49,742 nucleotides of DNA, from the NCBI GenBank assembly GCA_025351785.1, contig JANXVF010000090.1, forward strand, positions 1-49,742. The letters are read 5' to 3'. The translations under genes were made by a program, and so were the position numbers. Source of the DNA: Flavobacterium sp. GTDB lineage: Bacteria > Bacteroidota > Bacteroidia > Flavobacteriales > Flavobacteriaceae. The notes beneath the pieces were generated by a model. The model saw only the letters and a program-made list of their open reading frames with translations, did no database searches and had not been told where the DNA came from. Shown piece by piece: positions 10,964-20,453 of the stretch; position 1 is the stretch's first letter, and every line of letters starts with the position of its first letter.

Positions 10964-11143
10964 ATGATTAAAAACTTTGATACCGTCAAAATCTATTTTT
11001 TAATATCCGATAAAAGTAATAAATTTCGGTTATTATTATCTTCTATTTTGTTCTACATCGCAGGCATTTTGTTTGTTTTTTTTGAGCAAACAGAAACACT
11101 AAAAGTAAATTTGCCTATTATTTATGCAAACATTAGGGTTTAA
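10964..11143 (+). CDS. small single-pass membrane ORF upstream of speA (59 residues), unrecognised
   Basis: An intact ATG-to-TAA frame of 59 codons in the aroB-speA gap. It begins MIKNFDTVKIYFLISDKSNK and has one strongly hydrophobic stretch at residues 23-40 (LLLSSILFYIAGILFVFF) flanked by charged residues, the layout of a small bitopic membrane protein. The predicted promoter would start transcription at or next to its ATG, so it would be leaderless or nearly so. It stops 50 bases before the speA ATG. I do not recognise a family. It may be a real small protein, an upstream ORF affecting speA, or chance in AT-rich DNA, which favours hydrophobic codons. Confidence 0.4.
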   Translation: MIKNFDTVKIYFLISDKSNKFRLLLSSILFYIAGILFVFFEQTETLKVNLPIIYANIRV

Positions 11144-11193
11144 ACTAGAGTTGAGTTGTTGTTCTCTCTTTTTTAATTTTATACTTAAATTCA

Positions 11194-12597
11194 ATGAATA
11201 CTAAATATTTCGACTTAATAAACCAAACGTATTATTTCCCTCAAGAGGAATTTACTCTAAACAAAGATAATCAACTTCAGTTTCACAATATTGATTTAAT
11301 GAAACTTGTTGAACAATATGGTACTCCGTTAAAGTTTACCTATTTGCCCCAAATTTCTAATAACATTAAACGAGCAAAAAACTGGTTTAGAAATGCTATG
11401 GAAAAAAATAAATATGAAGGTAAATATTACTATTGTTATTGCACTAAAAGTTCTCATTTTAAGTATATTATGAATGAAGCTTTTAAAAATAATATTCACC
11501 TAGAAACTTCGTCAGCTTTTGATATTAATATTGTAGAAAATTTACTAGAAAACGGAAAAATAAATAAAAACACTTTTATAATATGTAATGGTTTTAAAAG
11601 GGATTTATATATAACAAACATTGCAAGATTAATTAATAATGGTCACAAAAATGCAATACCAATAATTGATAATTATGAGGAATTAGATTTATTGCAAGCT
11701 GAGATTAAGGGTAAATTTAAAATTGGAATTCGTATAGCAGCAGAGGAAGAACCTAAATTTGAGTTTTACACCTCTAGACTAGGAATTGGTTACAAAAACA
11801 TTGTTGCATTTTACAAGAAACAAATTCAAGAAAATGATCGTTTAGAATTAAAAATTTTGCACTTTTTTATCAATACTGGTATAAATGACACAGCATATTA
11901 TTGGAATGAATTGGTTAAATGTATAAAAGTTTATGTAGCTTTAAAAAAAGAATGTCCTAGCCTTGATGGATTAAATATTGGTGGAGGTTTCCCTATTAAA
12001 AATTCACTAGCTTTCGAATTTGATTATCAATACATGATAGACGAAATTATTAATCAAATAAAAATTGCGTGTGACGAAGCAGAGGTTGACGTTCCTAATA
12101 TTTTTACCGAGTTTGGATCTTTTACAGTAGGAGAATCTGGTGGTGCCATATATCAAGTTTTGTATCAAAAACAACAAAATGATAGAGAAAAATGGAATAT
12201 GATAGATTCTTCTTTTATTACCACACTTCCAGATACTTGGGCTATTAACAAGCGATTCATCATGCTAGCCGTAAACAGATGGAATGATCAATATGAACGG
12301 GTACTACTTGGCGGAATGACCTGTGATAGTGATGATTACTACAATTCTGAACAAAATATGAATGCAATTTATTTACCAAAATATAATAAAGAAAAACCGT
12401 TGTATATTGGATTTTTTAATACTGGGGCCTATCAAGAAACAATTGGAGGTTATGGAGGTTTACATCACTGCTTGATACCGCAGCCAAAACATATTTTAAT
12501 TGATAGAGATGAGCACGGAATTATTGCAACTGAGGTGTTTTCTGAACAACAAACTTCTGATGATGTATTAAAAATATTGGGATATACACAAAAATAA
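11194..12597 (+). CDS. speA: biosynthetic arginine decarboxylase, Bacteroidota-type
   Basis: 467 residues, a fold-type III PLP decarboxylase, shorter than the ~630-residue SpeA of E. coli. The PLP Lys85 sits in YCTKSSHF (82-89). Later motifs are LNIGGGFPI, which contacts the cofactor phosphate, the GSFTVGESGG block, and LGGMTCDSDDYY, with the active-site Cys-Asp of this family. It makes agmatine from arginine as the first step of polyamine synthesis. Diaminopimelate decarboxylase is less likely because of the Tyr-rich start and the downstream deoxyhypusine synthase-like gene. The agmatine-using enzyme expected beside it is absent. Confidence 0.9.
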   Translation: MNTKYFDLINQTYYFPQEEFTLNKDNQLQFHNIDLMKLVEQYGTPLKFTYLPQISNNIKRAKNWFRNAMEKNKYEGKYYYCYCTKSSHFKYIMNEAFKNNIHLETSSAFDINIVENLLENGKINKNTFIICNGFKRDLYITNIARLINNGHKNAIPIIDNYEELDLLQAEIKGKFKIGIRIAAEEEPKFEFYTSRLGIGYKNIVAFYKKQIQENDRLELKILHFFINTGINDTAYYWNELVKCIKVYVALKKECPSLDGLNIGGGFPIKNSLAFEFDYQYMIDEIINQIKIACDEAEVDVPNIFTEFGSFTVGESGGAIYQVLYQKQQNDREKWNMIDSSFITTLPDTWAINKRFIMLAVNRWNDQYERVLLGGMTCDSDDYYNSEQNMNAIYLPKYNKEKPLYIGFFNTGAYQETIGGYGGLHHCLIPQPKHILIDRDEHGIIATEVFSEQQTSDDVLKILGYTQK

Positions 12598-12803
12598 ATT
12601 ATCTTGAAAGTAACAATATTCACAATCTTAGCATTTTAAAATTGAATTTAACTTAAAAAAAATAAAAACAAACAGTTTGAAATTTTAAAAAAAAAGATTT
12701 TCTTTGAATAGAAAATTACAAACCAAATTAGACTTAAAATAACTAATCACTAAAATTTTATTTAACCCCACATTTACTTAAAAAGATTAAAACTAAAACT
12801 ATA

Positions 12804-13775
12804 ATGAGCAAAGGACCAATTAGTCAATTTATTGAGAAACACTATTTACATTTTAATGCAGCAGCCTTAGTAGATGCAGCAAAAGGATATGAAGCACAAC
12901 TAGCCAAAGGTGCAAAGATGATGGTTACTATGGCTGGAGCAATGAGCACAGCAGAGATAGGTAAAATTTTTGCAGAATTTATTCGCAAAGATAAAGTTCA
13001 AATTATATCGTGTACAGGTGCCAATTTGGAAGAAGATATAATGAACTTGGTTGCTCACTCTCACTACGAAAGAGTACCTAATTATAGAGATTTGACGCCA
13101 CAACAAGAATGGGATTTGTTAGAACGAGGATTAAATAGAGTAACTGATACTTGCATTCCCGAGCATGAAGCGTTTAGACGATTGCAAAAACACATTTATA
13201 AAATTTGGAAAGATGCTGATGACAAAGGTGAACGGTATTTTCCTCACGAGTTTATGTATAAAATGTTATTGTCTGGTGTTTTAGAAGAATATTATGAAAT
13301 AGATTTAAAAGACAGTTGGATGTATGCTGCCGCAGAGAAAAATTTACCAATTATTGTTCCAGGATGGGAAGACAGTACCATGGGTAATATTTTTGCTTCC
13401 TATGTTATTAAAGGAGATTTAAAAGCCTCAACTATCAAATCGGGTATTGAATATATGACTTTTCTAGCCGATTGGTATCCTAAAAATAGTTCAAACGGTA
13501 TTGGTTTTTTCCAAATTGGTGGCGGCATTGCTGGTGATTTTCCTATTTGTGTAGTACCAATGTTGTATCAAGATATGGAAATGACAACTGTACCTTTTTG
13601 GAGTTATTTTTGTCAAATATCTGATTCTACGACAAGTTATGGCTCCTATTCTGGCGCTGTTCCAAACGAAAAAATTACTTGGGGTAAATTAGATATTCAC
13701 ACCCCAAAATACATAATTGAATCGGATGCAACTATAGTCGCTCCATTAATTTTTGCTTATTTATTAGATTTATAA
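12804..13775 (+). CDS. deoxyhypusine synthase family protein (probable bacterial polyamine aminobutyltransferase)
   Basis: 323 residues. The deoxyhypusine synthase fold is shown by SCTGANLEEDIMNLVAHSHYER (69-90), the glycine-rich FFQIGGGIAGDFPI (235-248), and YSGAVPNEKITWGK (282-295), ending in the lysine (Lys295) that carries the butylamine imine in the eukaryotic enzyme. Bacteria lack eIF5A; characterised bacterial homologues transfer the aminobutyl group to putrescine, giving homospermidine, so a role in polyamine synthesis is the best guess and agrees with speA upstream. The 206-base gap between speA and this gene is AT-rich and contains no gene. Confidence 0.85.
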   Translation: MSKGPISQFIEKHYLHFNAAALVDAAKGYEAQLAKGAKMMVTMAGAMSTAEIGKIFAEFIRKDKVQIISCTGANLEEDIMNLVAHSHYERVPNYRDLTPQQEWDLLERGLNRVTDTCIPEHEAFRRLQKHIYKIWKDADDKGERYFPHEFMYKMLLSGVLEEYYEIDLKDSWMYAAAEKNLPIIVPGWEDSTMGNIFASYVIKGDLKASTIKSGIEYMTFLADWYPKNSSNGIGFFQIGGGIAGDFPICVVPMLYQDMEMTTVPFWSYFCQISDSTTSYGSYSGAVPNEKITWGKLDIHTPKYIIESDATIVAPLIFAYLLDL

Positions 13776-13791
13776 TAGAATTTTATAGTGT

Positions 13792-14211
13792 ATGAAAAGA
13801 GTAATTGTAGATTATGCAAAACTGACAGGTGATATTTTAAATTTGTTAGTAGACAAATTTCCCGAGGGTTATGATGATTCTGATATTATCAGATTTAGAA
13901 ATGCTCAAAATGAATTAATCGAGGCTGTCGAAGTTAAAACTGAAGATACTATTTATTTAGTAAAAGTAAGTACAAAACTAGCTAGCAGAATGGAAAAATA
14001 TGACGAAGAGGATGATATAGATTCAGTTATCGAGCCTATTGTTCCCGTCGCTGGATTAGACGATGATGAAGATGCACCAAATGATGACGATGATGAAATA
14101 GATTTATTAAAAGATAAAGGTGGATCTGATGATGGTGATGATGATGAAGATGAAGATGATGACGAAGAACCATCGGATAATTTTGATGATGATGATGGCG
14201 AAGAAGATTAA
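13792..14211 (+). CDS. small protein with extremely acidic C-terminal tail
   Basis: 139 residues, 16 bases after the deoxyhypusine synthase-like gene and probably co-transcribed. The N-terminal ~65 residues (start MKRVIVDYAKLTGDILNLLV) look like a compact alpha/beta domain; residues from about 87 on are almost all Asp and Glu, encoded by repetitive GAT/GAA runs. Homologues in flavobacteria are often labelled DNA primase without basis that I can see: no primase motif is present. Function unknown. An acidic tail can bind cations or basic proteins, and the polyamine neighbourhood makes that attractive but unproven. Confidence 0.8.
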   Translation: MKRVIVDYAKLTGDILNLLVDKFPEGYDDSDIIRFRNAQNELIEAVEVKTEDTIYLVKVSTKLASRMEKYDEEDDIDSVIEPIVPVAGLDDDEDAPNDDDDEIDLLKDKGGSDDGDDDEDEDDDEEPSDNFDDDDGEED

Positions 14212-14218
14212 ATAAATT

Positions 14219-14260
14219 AAAATCCAAATTTCAAAAAAAAACATTTGAAATTTGGATTTT
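14219..14260. terminator. strong bidirectional terminator between convergent genes
   Basis: A perfect 17-bp stem, 14219-14235 with 14244-14260, around an 8-base A-rich loop, flanked by A and T runs on both sides. It can end the rightward polyamine unit and the leftward flippase unit. Confidence 0.88.
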
Positions 14261-14268
14261 TTTATTTT

Positions 14269-15546
14269 TTAAGCAAATAAATATTTTCTGAAATAAATAC
14301 TCAGTACAATAAGATATGTAAAATTTGTTAGAGCATGTGCCATCACAACTCCTTCGATTCCAAATTTATTAATAAAAAAAATGCTCGAAAAATACAATAA
14401 CAAAAGAGAGCATATTTCAGAAATTATAAAAGCTTTGGTCAACTTTTTTGCATAAAACAGAAAAGCTAAAACATATGAAGCCGCTTTAAAAATGTCTCCC
14501 AAAATTTGCCAAAAAAAGAGTTTTGAAATAGCCGAAAACTGATTTGTAAAAATCAATTGAATAACAGTATCTTTAAGAAGATATAATAGTAACATTCCGA
14601 AAATAAAAATAGGAAAAACTCCCTTATAAAAACTCCATATTATCTCACTTGTATCTTTATAGTTTTTAGAAACTGATAATTTAGGCAAAAAATAAATACC
14701 TAATATCGATGTTATAAACATAAAATAATACGATGAAATTCTGCTTATTGCTTCCCAAAAACCGGCATCAACCAATGATAAGTTAAATATTATATATTTT
14801 CGGATGGCTATAAAAATTATGGGACCAAAAACAGAAGAAACTAGTGCCATCAAAGAATATGAAGATAAATTTTGAAGCAACTTAAAATCGTAAAACTTAA
14901 ATTTAATATCTGATAAAAAATTTATTTTCTTGTTTATAATGAAAAAAGAAACTAAAAATAATAAAGAAGGAGTGCTAATTATTGATAATATAGCACCTTC
15001 CGTTTTCAATTGATAAATTAATAGTAAAGAAACTAAAAGTCCAATAAAACTTCCTATAATATTGATATAAATAACCTTTTTAAAATATCCTAAACCATTT
15101 ATTGTAGCCACCAAAAAAATATTTCCTATATATAAAGGCAATGCAAATGCTAAAGCTTTAAAAACAAAATTATAACAATGTTGATACCCAAAAATTGCAA
15201 CATTAAAGTCGCTTGAAAAGAAAAATAATATTGTCGAAACACAAATGCAAACTGCAAATACTGTTATAAATGCAGTAGAAAGTGTTTTTTTTAATTCTAA
15301 TTCATCTTCTTTATGTGATGCAACATATTTTACTACTCCATTTTCAAAACCTAAACTAGAAATCGCCTCGGTAGTTGCTAGAAAATTTCTCATATTTCCA
15401 ACTAAAGCCATACCACTTGGGCCAACAAAAAGTGCAATAAATTTTGATATAATAAAACCAATAAAAATTTTAACTATAACACTAATTCCATTCAAAGAAC
15501 TAATTTTGAACAAAGGATTAAGAAAAGTATTTTTAAAGAAATTCAA
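14269..15546 (-). CDS. O-antigen/lipid-linked glycan flippase (Wzx/WzxE-like)
   Basis: 425 residues with about twelve membrane segments. The start MNFFKNTFLNPLFKISSLNG and the block ALFVGPSGMALVGNMRNFLA are typical of the WzxE-type O-antigen translocase branch of the MOP superfamily, which moves undecaprenyl-linked oligosaccharides across the inner membrane. The start codon is TTG at 15544-15546, directly abutting the TAA of the upstream aminotransferase gene; no ATG gives a complete first helix, so TTG with stop-start coupling is preferred. Last of three minus-strand genes. No glycosyltransferases or Wzy lie in the window. Confidence 0.88.
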   Translation of the reverse strand: MNFFKNTFLNPLFKISSLNGISVIVKIFIGFIISKFIALFVGPSGMALVGNMRNFLATTEAISSLGFENGVVKYVASHKEDELELKKTLSTAFITVFAVCICVSTILFFFSSDFNVAIFGYQHCYNFVFKALAFALPLYIGNIFLVATINGLGYFKKVIYINIIGSFIGLLVSLLLIYQLKTEGAILSIISTPSLLFLVSFFIINKKINFLSDIKFKFYDFKLLQNLSSYSLMALVSSVFGPIIFIAIRKYIIFNLSLVDAGFWEAISRISSYYFMFITSILGIYFLPKLSVSKNYKDTSEIIWSFYKGVFPIFIFGMLLLYLLKDTVIQLIFTNQFSAISKLFFWQILGDIFKAASYVLAFLFYAKKLTKAFIISEICSLLLLYFSSIFFINKFGIEGVVMAHALTNFTYLIVLSIYFRKYLFA

Positions 15547-16668
15547 TTAATATTGATTTAAAATTTTAATAATATAATCTACCTCAACTTTTGAAATTAT
15601 AGGACTTATTGGCAAACTTAACACTTCGTTATGAATACTCTCGGTTATTGGAAAACTTAAATTATTAAACATAAAAAGAGCCTTTTGTTTGTGTGGCGCA
15701 ACTGGATAATGAATCAAAGTTTCTATATTGTTTTCTAATAAATAGTCTTGCAAATGTTGTCGGTTTTTAGTTCTAATAACAAACAAATGAAACACATGAT
15801 TGTTTGATAAATTCCATTGAGGCAATTTTATTTTGTCGTTTTTTATTTCCAAAATATACCGTTTGGCAATACTTTGCCTATAAATATTTTCATCATTTAA
15901 AAAAGGTAACTTAACATTCAAAAATGAAGCTTGCAGTTCGTCAAGTCTCGAATTAAAACCGATAATTTCATTGTAATATTTTTTTTCAGAACCGTAATTT
16001 CGAAGTGAAAAAAGGGTTTTTGCAAGCATTTCATCATTAGTTGTAATTGCGCCTGCATCACCTAAAGCGCCAAGATTTTTCCCTGGATAAAAACTAAAAG
16101 CTCCGGCATCTGATAAATTTCCTGCTTTTTTAAACTCACCTTCTACAAAATTTGGAATACTAGAAATTGCTCCATGAGCTTGAGCCGCATCTTCAATTAC
16201 TAAAAGATTATTTGACTTTGCAATAGCATTTATTTTTTCCATTGATGCTAATTGACCATATAAATGTACTGCTAAAATTGCTTTAGTTTTTACTGTTATT
16301 TTTTCTTGAATTAAATTTGCATCGATATTAAATGATGACTCGTCTGGCTCTACAAAAACAGGAATTAAATCAGAATTTATTATAGATAAAATACTAGCAA
16401 TATAAGTATTTGCTGGAACTATAATTTGGTCTCCTTTTTGAAGTAAACCGAGTTCCATATATGCCTTAAAAATAAGAACCAAAGCATCTAAACCATTTGC
16501 AACGCCTATGCAATATTTTGTACCACAATAGGTTGCAAAATTTGATTCGAAAGTTGAAACCTCGTTTCCTAAAATGAACCAACCTTTATCTAAAACTGAT
16601 TTCAATTTTGACTGAAATTCGTCATGATAAGGCAAGTTTATTTTATGTAAATCAAGAAATTTAATCAT
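15547..16668 (-). CDS. DegT/DnrJ/EryC1/StrS sugar aminotransferase
   Basis: 373 residues, fold-type I PLP enzyme acting on nucleotide keto-sugars. Motifs: [16 protein letters not shown] (34-49), VPANTYIAS (84-92), [11 protein letters not shown] (157-167) and [17 protein letters not shown] (191-207) with the PLP Lys197. The family includes dTDP-3-amino (FdtB/QdtB) and dTDP-4-amino-4,6-dideoxygalactose (WecE) aminotransferases; the overall look is closer to the 3-amino group but this is not decisive. It overlaps the upstream acetyltransferase gene by four bases and is coupled to the flippase downstream, which argues that its product sugar is part of a flipped glycan. Confidence 0.9.
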   Translation of the reverse strand: MIKFLDLHKINLPYHDEFQSKLKSVLDKGWFILGNEVSTFESNFATYCGTKYCIGVANGLDALVLIFKAYMELGLLQKGDQIIVPANTYIASILSIINSDLIPVFVEPDESSFNIDANLIQEKITVKTKAILAVHLYGQLASMEKINAIAKSNNLLVIEDAAQAHGAISSIPNFVEGEFKKAGNLSDAGAFSFYPGKNLGALGDAGAITTNDEMLAKTLFSLRNYGSEKKYYNEIIGFNSRLDELQASFLNVKLPFLNDENIYRQSIAKRYILEIKNDKIKLPQWNLSNNHVFHLFVIRTKNRQHLQDYLLENNIETLIHYPVAPHKQKALFMFNNLSFPITESIHNEVLSLPISPIISKVEVDYIIKILNQY

Positions 16669-17642
16669 ATCATTACAGCATCTAAAAGGTGAAAATTTGA
16701 TGTTGAAATTTCATAAAAGTTCTGAATAACCGTTTTTGCTCCAAAACTTTCTTTCCAATATAATAATCCGCTGTTTATATTTAAGCCACTATTTTCATTA
16801 GAAATTCCAAAATCGAAAAAAGGTTTATCCTTAAAAACATTTGTTATTAAATGATGATGTAAAAAATCTAAACTACCATTTACATTTTTAGCTGGATTGC
16901 CAGAGATATATTGAGAATGTGCAACAAATTTTGTTTCAAATATAGTTGTTCCAGCTACAATTTTATCATCTTGATACACATTAAACTGTCTAATATTTTC
17001 TGGAAAATTTGATTTCAAATTTGTAATCTCCTCAAGGGAATGTACAGGCGTTACTTCATGTTTAAGACTTAGATTTGGAATTAATATTTGATTCCAAAAT
17101 GCATCAAATTTTGTTTCTTCAATTACCTCTAAATAACAATCTGAACCTTTTGAAATACCTGATTTTCTATCTTTTGAAAATACAAGTGGTTTTGATAAAT
17201 CTAATACCGAAAGTGTATCAACTCGATAATTTTTTGCTTTTAAAACAAACATACAGTAATTAATTTCATCCGAAAAAGTTTCACAATATATAGATGGAAT
17301 TTGTTTTAAAAATAAAGTGTCTATTTTGTTTGAACTCAAAAATTTTTGAATTTGTTTAAAAATCAATATTACTTTAGGAAGCGTTATTTTATCATCTAAA
17401 ATTAAACCTCCATAGGTTAATCCTTGATGAGAATAAATGCAATTATCAACTCTATTTGCTGGCAAAACCGAAATTAATTTTTCCTCTTGAAATATTAATA
17501 GTGAGAAATCTGAAAATCGATTATTATGATATTCTATAAAATTTCTATGAAACAAAAAGGTAGCATTTTTTGCACTTTTTACAAAAGTATTCCACTTTTC
17601 AAAATCGTCTTTTTGATATAATCTAACTTTATATTCTTTCAT
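16665..17642 (-). CDS. GNAT/FemAB-like acyltransferase of glycan biosynthesis
   Basis: 325 residues, soluble. The N-terminal half ends in [13 protein letters not shown] (70-82), a motif of the large two-lobed GNAT/FemAB-type (Acetyltransf_6-like) proteins, and the C-terminal half has the second acyltransferase lobe ([18 protein letters not shown], then AHSQYISGN and FDFGISNEN). It likely acylates the amino sugar made by the adjacent aminotransferase. The ATG of that gene overlaps its stop (ATGA), so the three genes form one operon in the order acyltransferase, aminotransferase, flippase. Substrate and acyl donor are inferred only. Confidence 0.75.
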   Translation of the reverse strand: MKEYKVRLYQKDDFEKWNTFVKSAKNATFLFHRNFIEYHNNRFSDFSLLIFQEEKLISVLPANRVDNCIYSHQGLTYGGLILDDKITLPKVILIFKQIQKFLSSNKIDTLFLKQIPSIYCETFSDEINYCMFVLKAKNYRVDTLSVLDLSKPLVFSKDRKSGISKGSDCYLEVIEETKFDAFWNQILIPNLSLKHEVTPVHSLEEITNLKSNFPENIRQFNVYQDDKIVAGTTIFETKFVAHSQYISGNPAKNVNGSLDFLHHHLITNVFKDKPFFDFGISNENSGLNINSGLLYWKESFGAKTVIQNFYEISTSNFHLLDAVMI

Positions 17643-17762
17643 GTTACTAATAAAACATTGGAAAATTACACTTTTAAATTTGAAATCAAAAAAATTAAAC
17701 TAATTTTAAAAATAATGCTAATTAAAATTAAATGATTAATTTTATCCAAATAGATTTTTTTG

Positions 17763-19577
17763 ATGAAAAAACAATTTCAAAATTATTATTTAGGTTTTTT
17801 TCTTTTGATTTTTTGTACTTTTTATGGACAAAACATTTCGTTATACAACCAATTCAATGGTCGTTATGATTTTGTATTTATAGGCAATACAATGAATAAT
17901 CAAGAAAATAATTCTATAAATGGTGAACCTGACCCTCCTTGTGATATCAATACTAGCTCAATTGCTTCATTAAATTTAAACTCTGGCGATATAATCGAAA
18001 ATGCTTATTTATACTGGGCAGGTTCAGGCTCTGGCGATTTTGATATTCAACTAAATGGGCAAAGTATTACTGCTCAACGTACTTTTTCGGTTATTCAAAG
18101 TGCTACTCAAAAGCCATTCTTTAGTGCTTTTGCAAATGTTACCCAGCAAATAATCGCCACGGGAAACGGAACTTACACTGTATCAGATTTAGATTTAAAC
18201 GCTATAATTGCCGATTATTGTCCTTTTGGTGGAAATTTTGCAGGTTGGGCACTTGTAATTATTTATAAAAATAATTTATTACCTATAAATCAAATCAATG
18301 TTTATGACGGCATGCAAAGTGTTCCTTCTGCTATAACTATTAATCTAAATAATCTAAACGTAATTGATAATGCAAATGCAAAAATAGGTTTTGTTGCTTG
18401 GGAAGGCGATAAAAATATAGCTCAAAATGAAACATTGACTATCAATGGAAACGTCATTAGTAATCCACCGTTAAATCCTCCCGATAATGCATTTAACGGG
18501 ACAAATAGTTTTACAGGTAGTGATTTATTGTATAATATGGATTTAGATGTTTATTCTATTCAAAATAATATAAATATTGGAGATACAAGTGCTCAAATTC
18601 AATTAACCTCTAGTCAAGATTTTGTAATGGTAAATGCCGTTGTTACAAAATTAAATAGTCAACTGCCAGATGCCACCATTGTAATTAACAATATCGAGAA
18701 ACAATGTAACACAAGACAAGTTACAGTACAATACACAGTTTCAAATTTTAATGCTTTCAATTCGCTTCCTGCAGGAACTCCTATTGCTGTTTATGTAAAC
18801 AATCAATTAATTGGTCAAGGAGTTACTCAAAATAATATCCCAATTGATGGAAGCGAAATAGGACAAATTATAGTTACAATACCAAGTTCGATTCCAAATA
18901 ACTTTGATATTACAATAGTTGTAGATGATGATGGAATGGGACACGGAATTATAATTGAAATTAATGAAAACAATAATAATTTTATTCATAATGCAAGTCT
19001 TTTAGTTTCACCATCTTTTAACATTCTTGAACCCTTAAAAGCCTGTAACGAAGGATTTACTCAAGGAACATTTAATTTTTTAAATTATAATAACCTAGTT
19101 TTAACAAATACAACAGATACATTTGCTGGATATTATGAAAACTATAATGATGCTTTTAATGAAACAAATCCAATTTTAAATCCAACAAATTATACAACTC
19201 AAATTACACCTAAAGAAATTTTTATTAGAGTTGAAAATGCTACTTGCTTTGCAATAACTTCATTCACATTGTTTACAAAAAATTGTCCTCCCTCTGTTTA
19301 TAATTATGTTTCTGCAAATAATGATAATTTAAACGATACTTTTGTAATAGATGGTTTACGAAATATTTTTTTGAATTTTGAACTCGAAATTTATAATCGA
19401 TGGGGACGACTAATTTGGACCGGAAATAATGAAACACAAAATTGGGATGGGTTTTCAAATCAAGGAAAAAGATTAGATAATGGCAAACTTCCAGAAGGAA
19501 CTTATTATTATATTTTAAACCTAAATGATGTTGACTATCTAAATCCACTTTACGGATGGTTGTATTTTACCCGATAG
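17763..19577 (+). CDS. secreted protein with T9SS type B (gliding motility-associated C-terminal) sorting domain
   Basis: 604 residues from the ATG at 17763 (a TTG just before it extends the frame by one codon). The signal peptide is MKKQFQNYYLGFFLLIFCTFYGQ. The body is Asn-, Ser- and Thr-rich beta structure: a first domain to about residue 310 (with LYWAGSGSGDFDI and a repeated tail FVMVNAVVTK), then a CARDB-like segment (VQYTVSNFNAFNSLPAGTPI). The last ~90 residues, from SVYNYVSANNDNLNDTF through FELEIYNRWGRLIW to YYYILNL, are the type B sorting domain recognised by the type IX secretion system. Hence an outer-membrane-exported or surface protein, adhesin-like; exact role unknown. Confidence 0.9.
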   Translation: MKKQFQNYYLGFFLLIFCTFYGQNISLYNQFNGRYDFVFIGNTMNNQENNSINGEPDPPCDINTSSIASLNLNSGDIIENAYLYWAGSGSGDFDIQLNGQSITAQRTFSVIQSATQKPFFSAFANVTQQIIATGNGTYTVSDLDLNAIIADYCPFGGNFAGWALVIIYKNNLLPINQINVYDGMQSVPSAITINLNNLNVIDNANAKIGFVAWEGDKNIAQNETLTINGNVISNPPLNPPDNAFNGTNSFTGSDLLYNMDLDVYSIQNNINIGDTSAQIQLTSSQDFVMVNAVVTKLNSQLPDATIVINNIEKQCNTRQVTVQYTVSNFNAFNSLPAGTPIAVYVNNQLIGQGVTQNNIPIDGSEIGQIIVTIPSSIPNNFDITIVVDDDGMGHGIIIEINENNNNFIHNASLLVSPSFNILEPLKACNEGFTQGTFNFLNYNNLVLTNTTDTFAGYYENYNDAFNETNPILNPTNYTTQITPKEIFIRVENATCFAITSFTLFTKNCPPSVYNYVSANNDNLNDTFVIDGLRNIFLNFELEIYNRWGRLIWTGNNETQNWDGFSNQGKRLDNGKLPEGTYYYILNLNDVDYLNPLYGWLYFTR

Positions 19578-19627
19578 ATAAAAAAATAAAAAATAGGTTA
19601 ACTTAGCACATTTAAATACAGATACTT

Positions 19628-20410
19628 TTGAAAATAATTTCCTCTTTACAAAATCCTTTTATAAAATCAATAGTATTGTTGCAAGAAAAAGCAAAAGCAA
19701 GAAAACAATCGGGAACTTTTATAATTGAAGGAAAAAGAGAAATTGAACTTGCTTTAAAAGGCAATTATAAAATAGAAACTATTTTATTTTATCCAGAATT
19801 AATAGACAATTCATTCGATTTATCAAATTATGATTCAATATCTATTGAAATATCTAAAGAAATTTATCAAAAACTAGCATACAGAGATACAACAGAAGGA
19901 ATAATTGCAGTTGCAAAATCAAAATCGTTACAATTATCAGATTTAAAACTTCCAAAAAACCCATTAATTTTAGTAATGGAATCTATCGAAAAACCAGGAA
20001 ACATTGGTGCTATGTTACGAACAGCCGATGCTGCAAATGTTGACGCAGTATTGATTGCAACTCCTAAATCTGATATATACAATCCAAATATAATTAGATC
20101 AAGCGTTGGATGCATTTTTACAAATCAAATTGCGATTGCAACAACAAATGAAATAATCGCTTTTTTAAAATTAAATACTATCAATTTTTATAGTGCAACT
20201 TTACAAAATTCTACTCCATATTATACACAAGATTATACAAAACCAACAGCGTTAATTGTAGGTACTGAAGCAACGGGATTATCAAACGATTGGCGTGTAA
20301 ATGCTACACAAAATATTATAATTCCTATGAGTGGTGAAATTGATAGCATGAATGTGTCTGTTGCAGCGGCTATTTTACTATTTGAAGCAAAAAGACAACG
20401 AGGATTTTGA
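19628..20410 (+). CDS. SpoU/TrmH family RNA 2'-O-ribose methyltransferase
   Basis: 260 residues. An N-terminal substrate-binding domain (SLQNPFIKSIVLLQEKAKAR, then GTFIIEGKREIELAL) is followed by the SPOUT knot: EKPGNIGAMLRTADAANVDAV (motif 1), IVGTEATGLS (motif 2) and IPMSGEIDSMNVSVAAAILLFE (motif 3). These enzymes methylate a ribose 2'-OH of rRNA or tRNA with SAM; the target is not predictable. The start is a TTG at 19628 because the conserved opening KIISSLQNP begins right there and no ATG precedes it in frame. It is 50 bases after the T9SS gene and 43 bases before the serine hydrolase. Confidence 0.9.
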   Translation: MKIISSLQNPFIKSIVLLQEKAKARKQSGTFIIEGKREIELALKGNYKIETILFYPELIDNSFDLSNYDSISIEISKEIYQKLAYRDTTEGIIAVAKSKSLQLSDLKLPKNPLILVMESIEKPGNIGAMLRTADAANVDAVLIATPKSDIYNPNIIRSSVGCIFTNQIAIATTNEIIAFLKLNTINFYSATLQNSTPYYTQDYTKPTALIVGTEATGLSNDWRVNATQNIIIPMSGEIDSMNVSVAAAILLFEAKRQRGF

Positions 20411-20453
20411 AAATAATTACTCAACATAAATTACTAAAACTAACAATAAAGCC

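Noticed and set aside
12598..12803. A remnant of agmatinase between speA and the deoxyhypusine synthase-like gene
   Set aside because: No recognisable protein fragment could be read in any frame; the gap is simple AT-rich DNA.
14036..14227. A His-rich minus-strand open frame opposite the acidic protein
   Set aside because: It is the mirror of the GAT/GAA repeats in the real plus-strand gene (ATC/TTC read as HHHH/LHH); no independent support.
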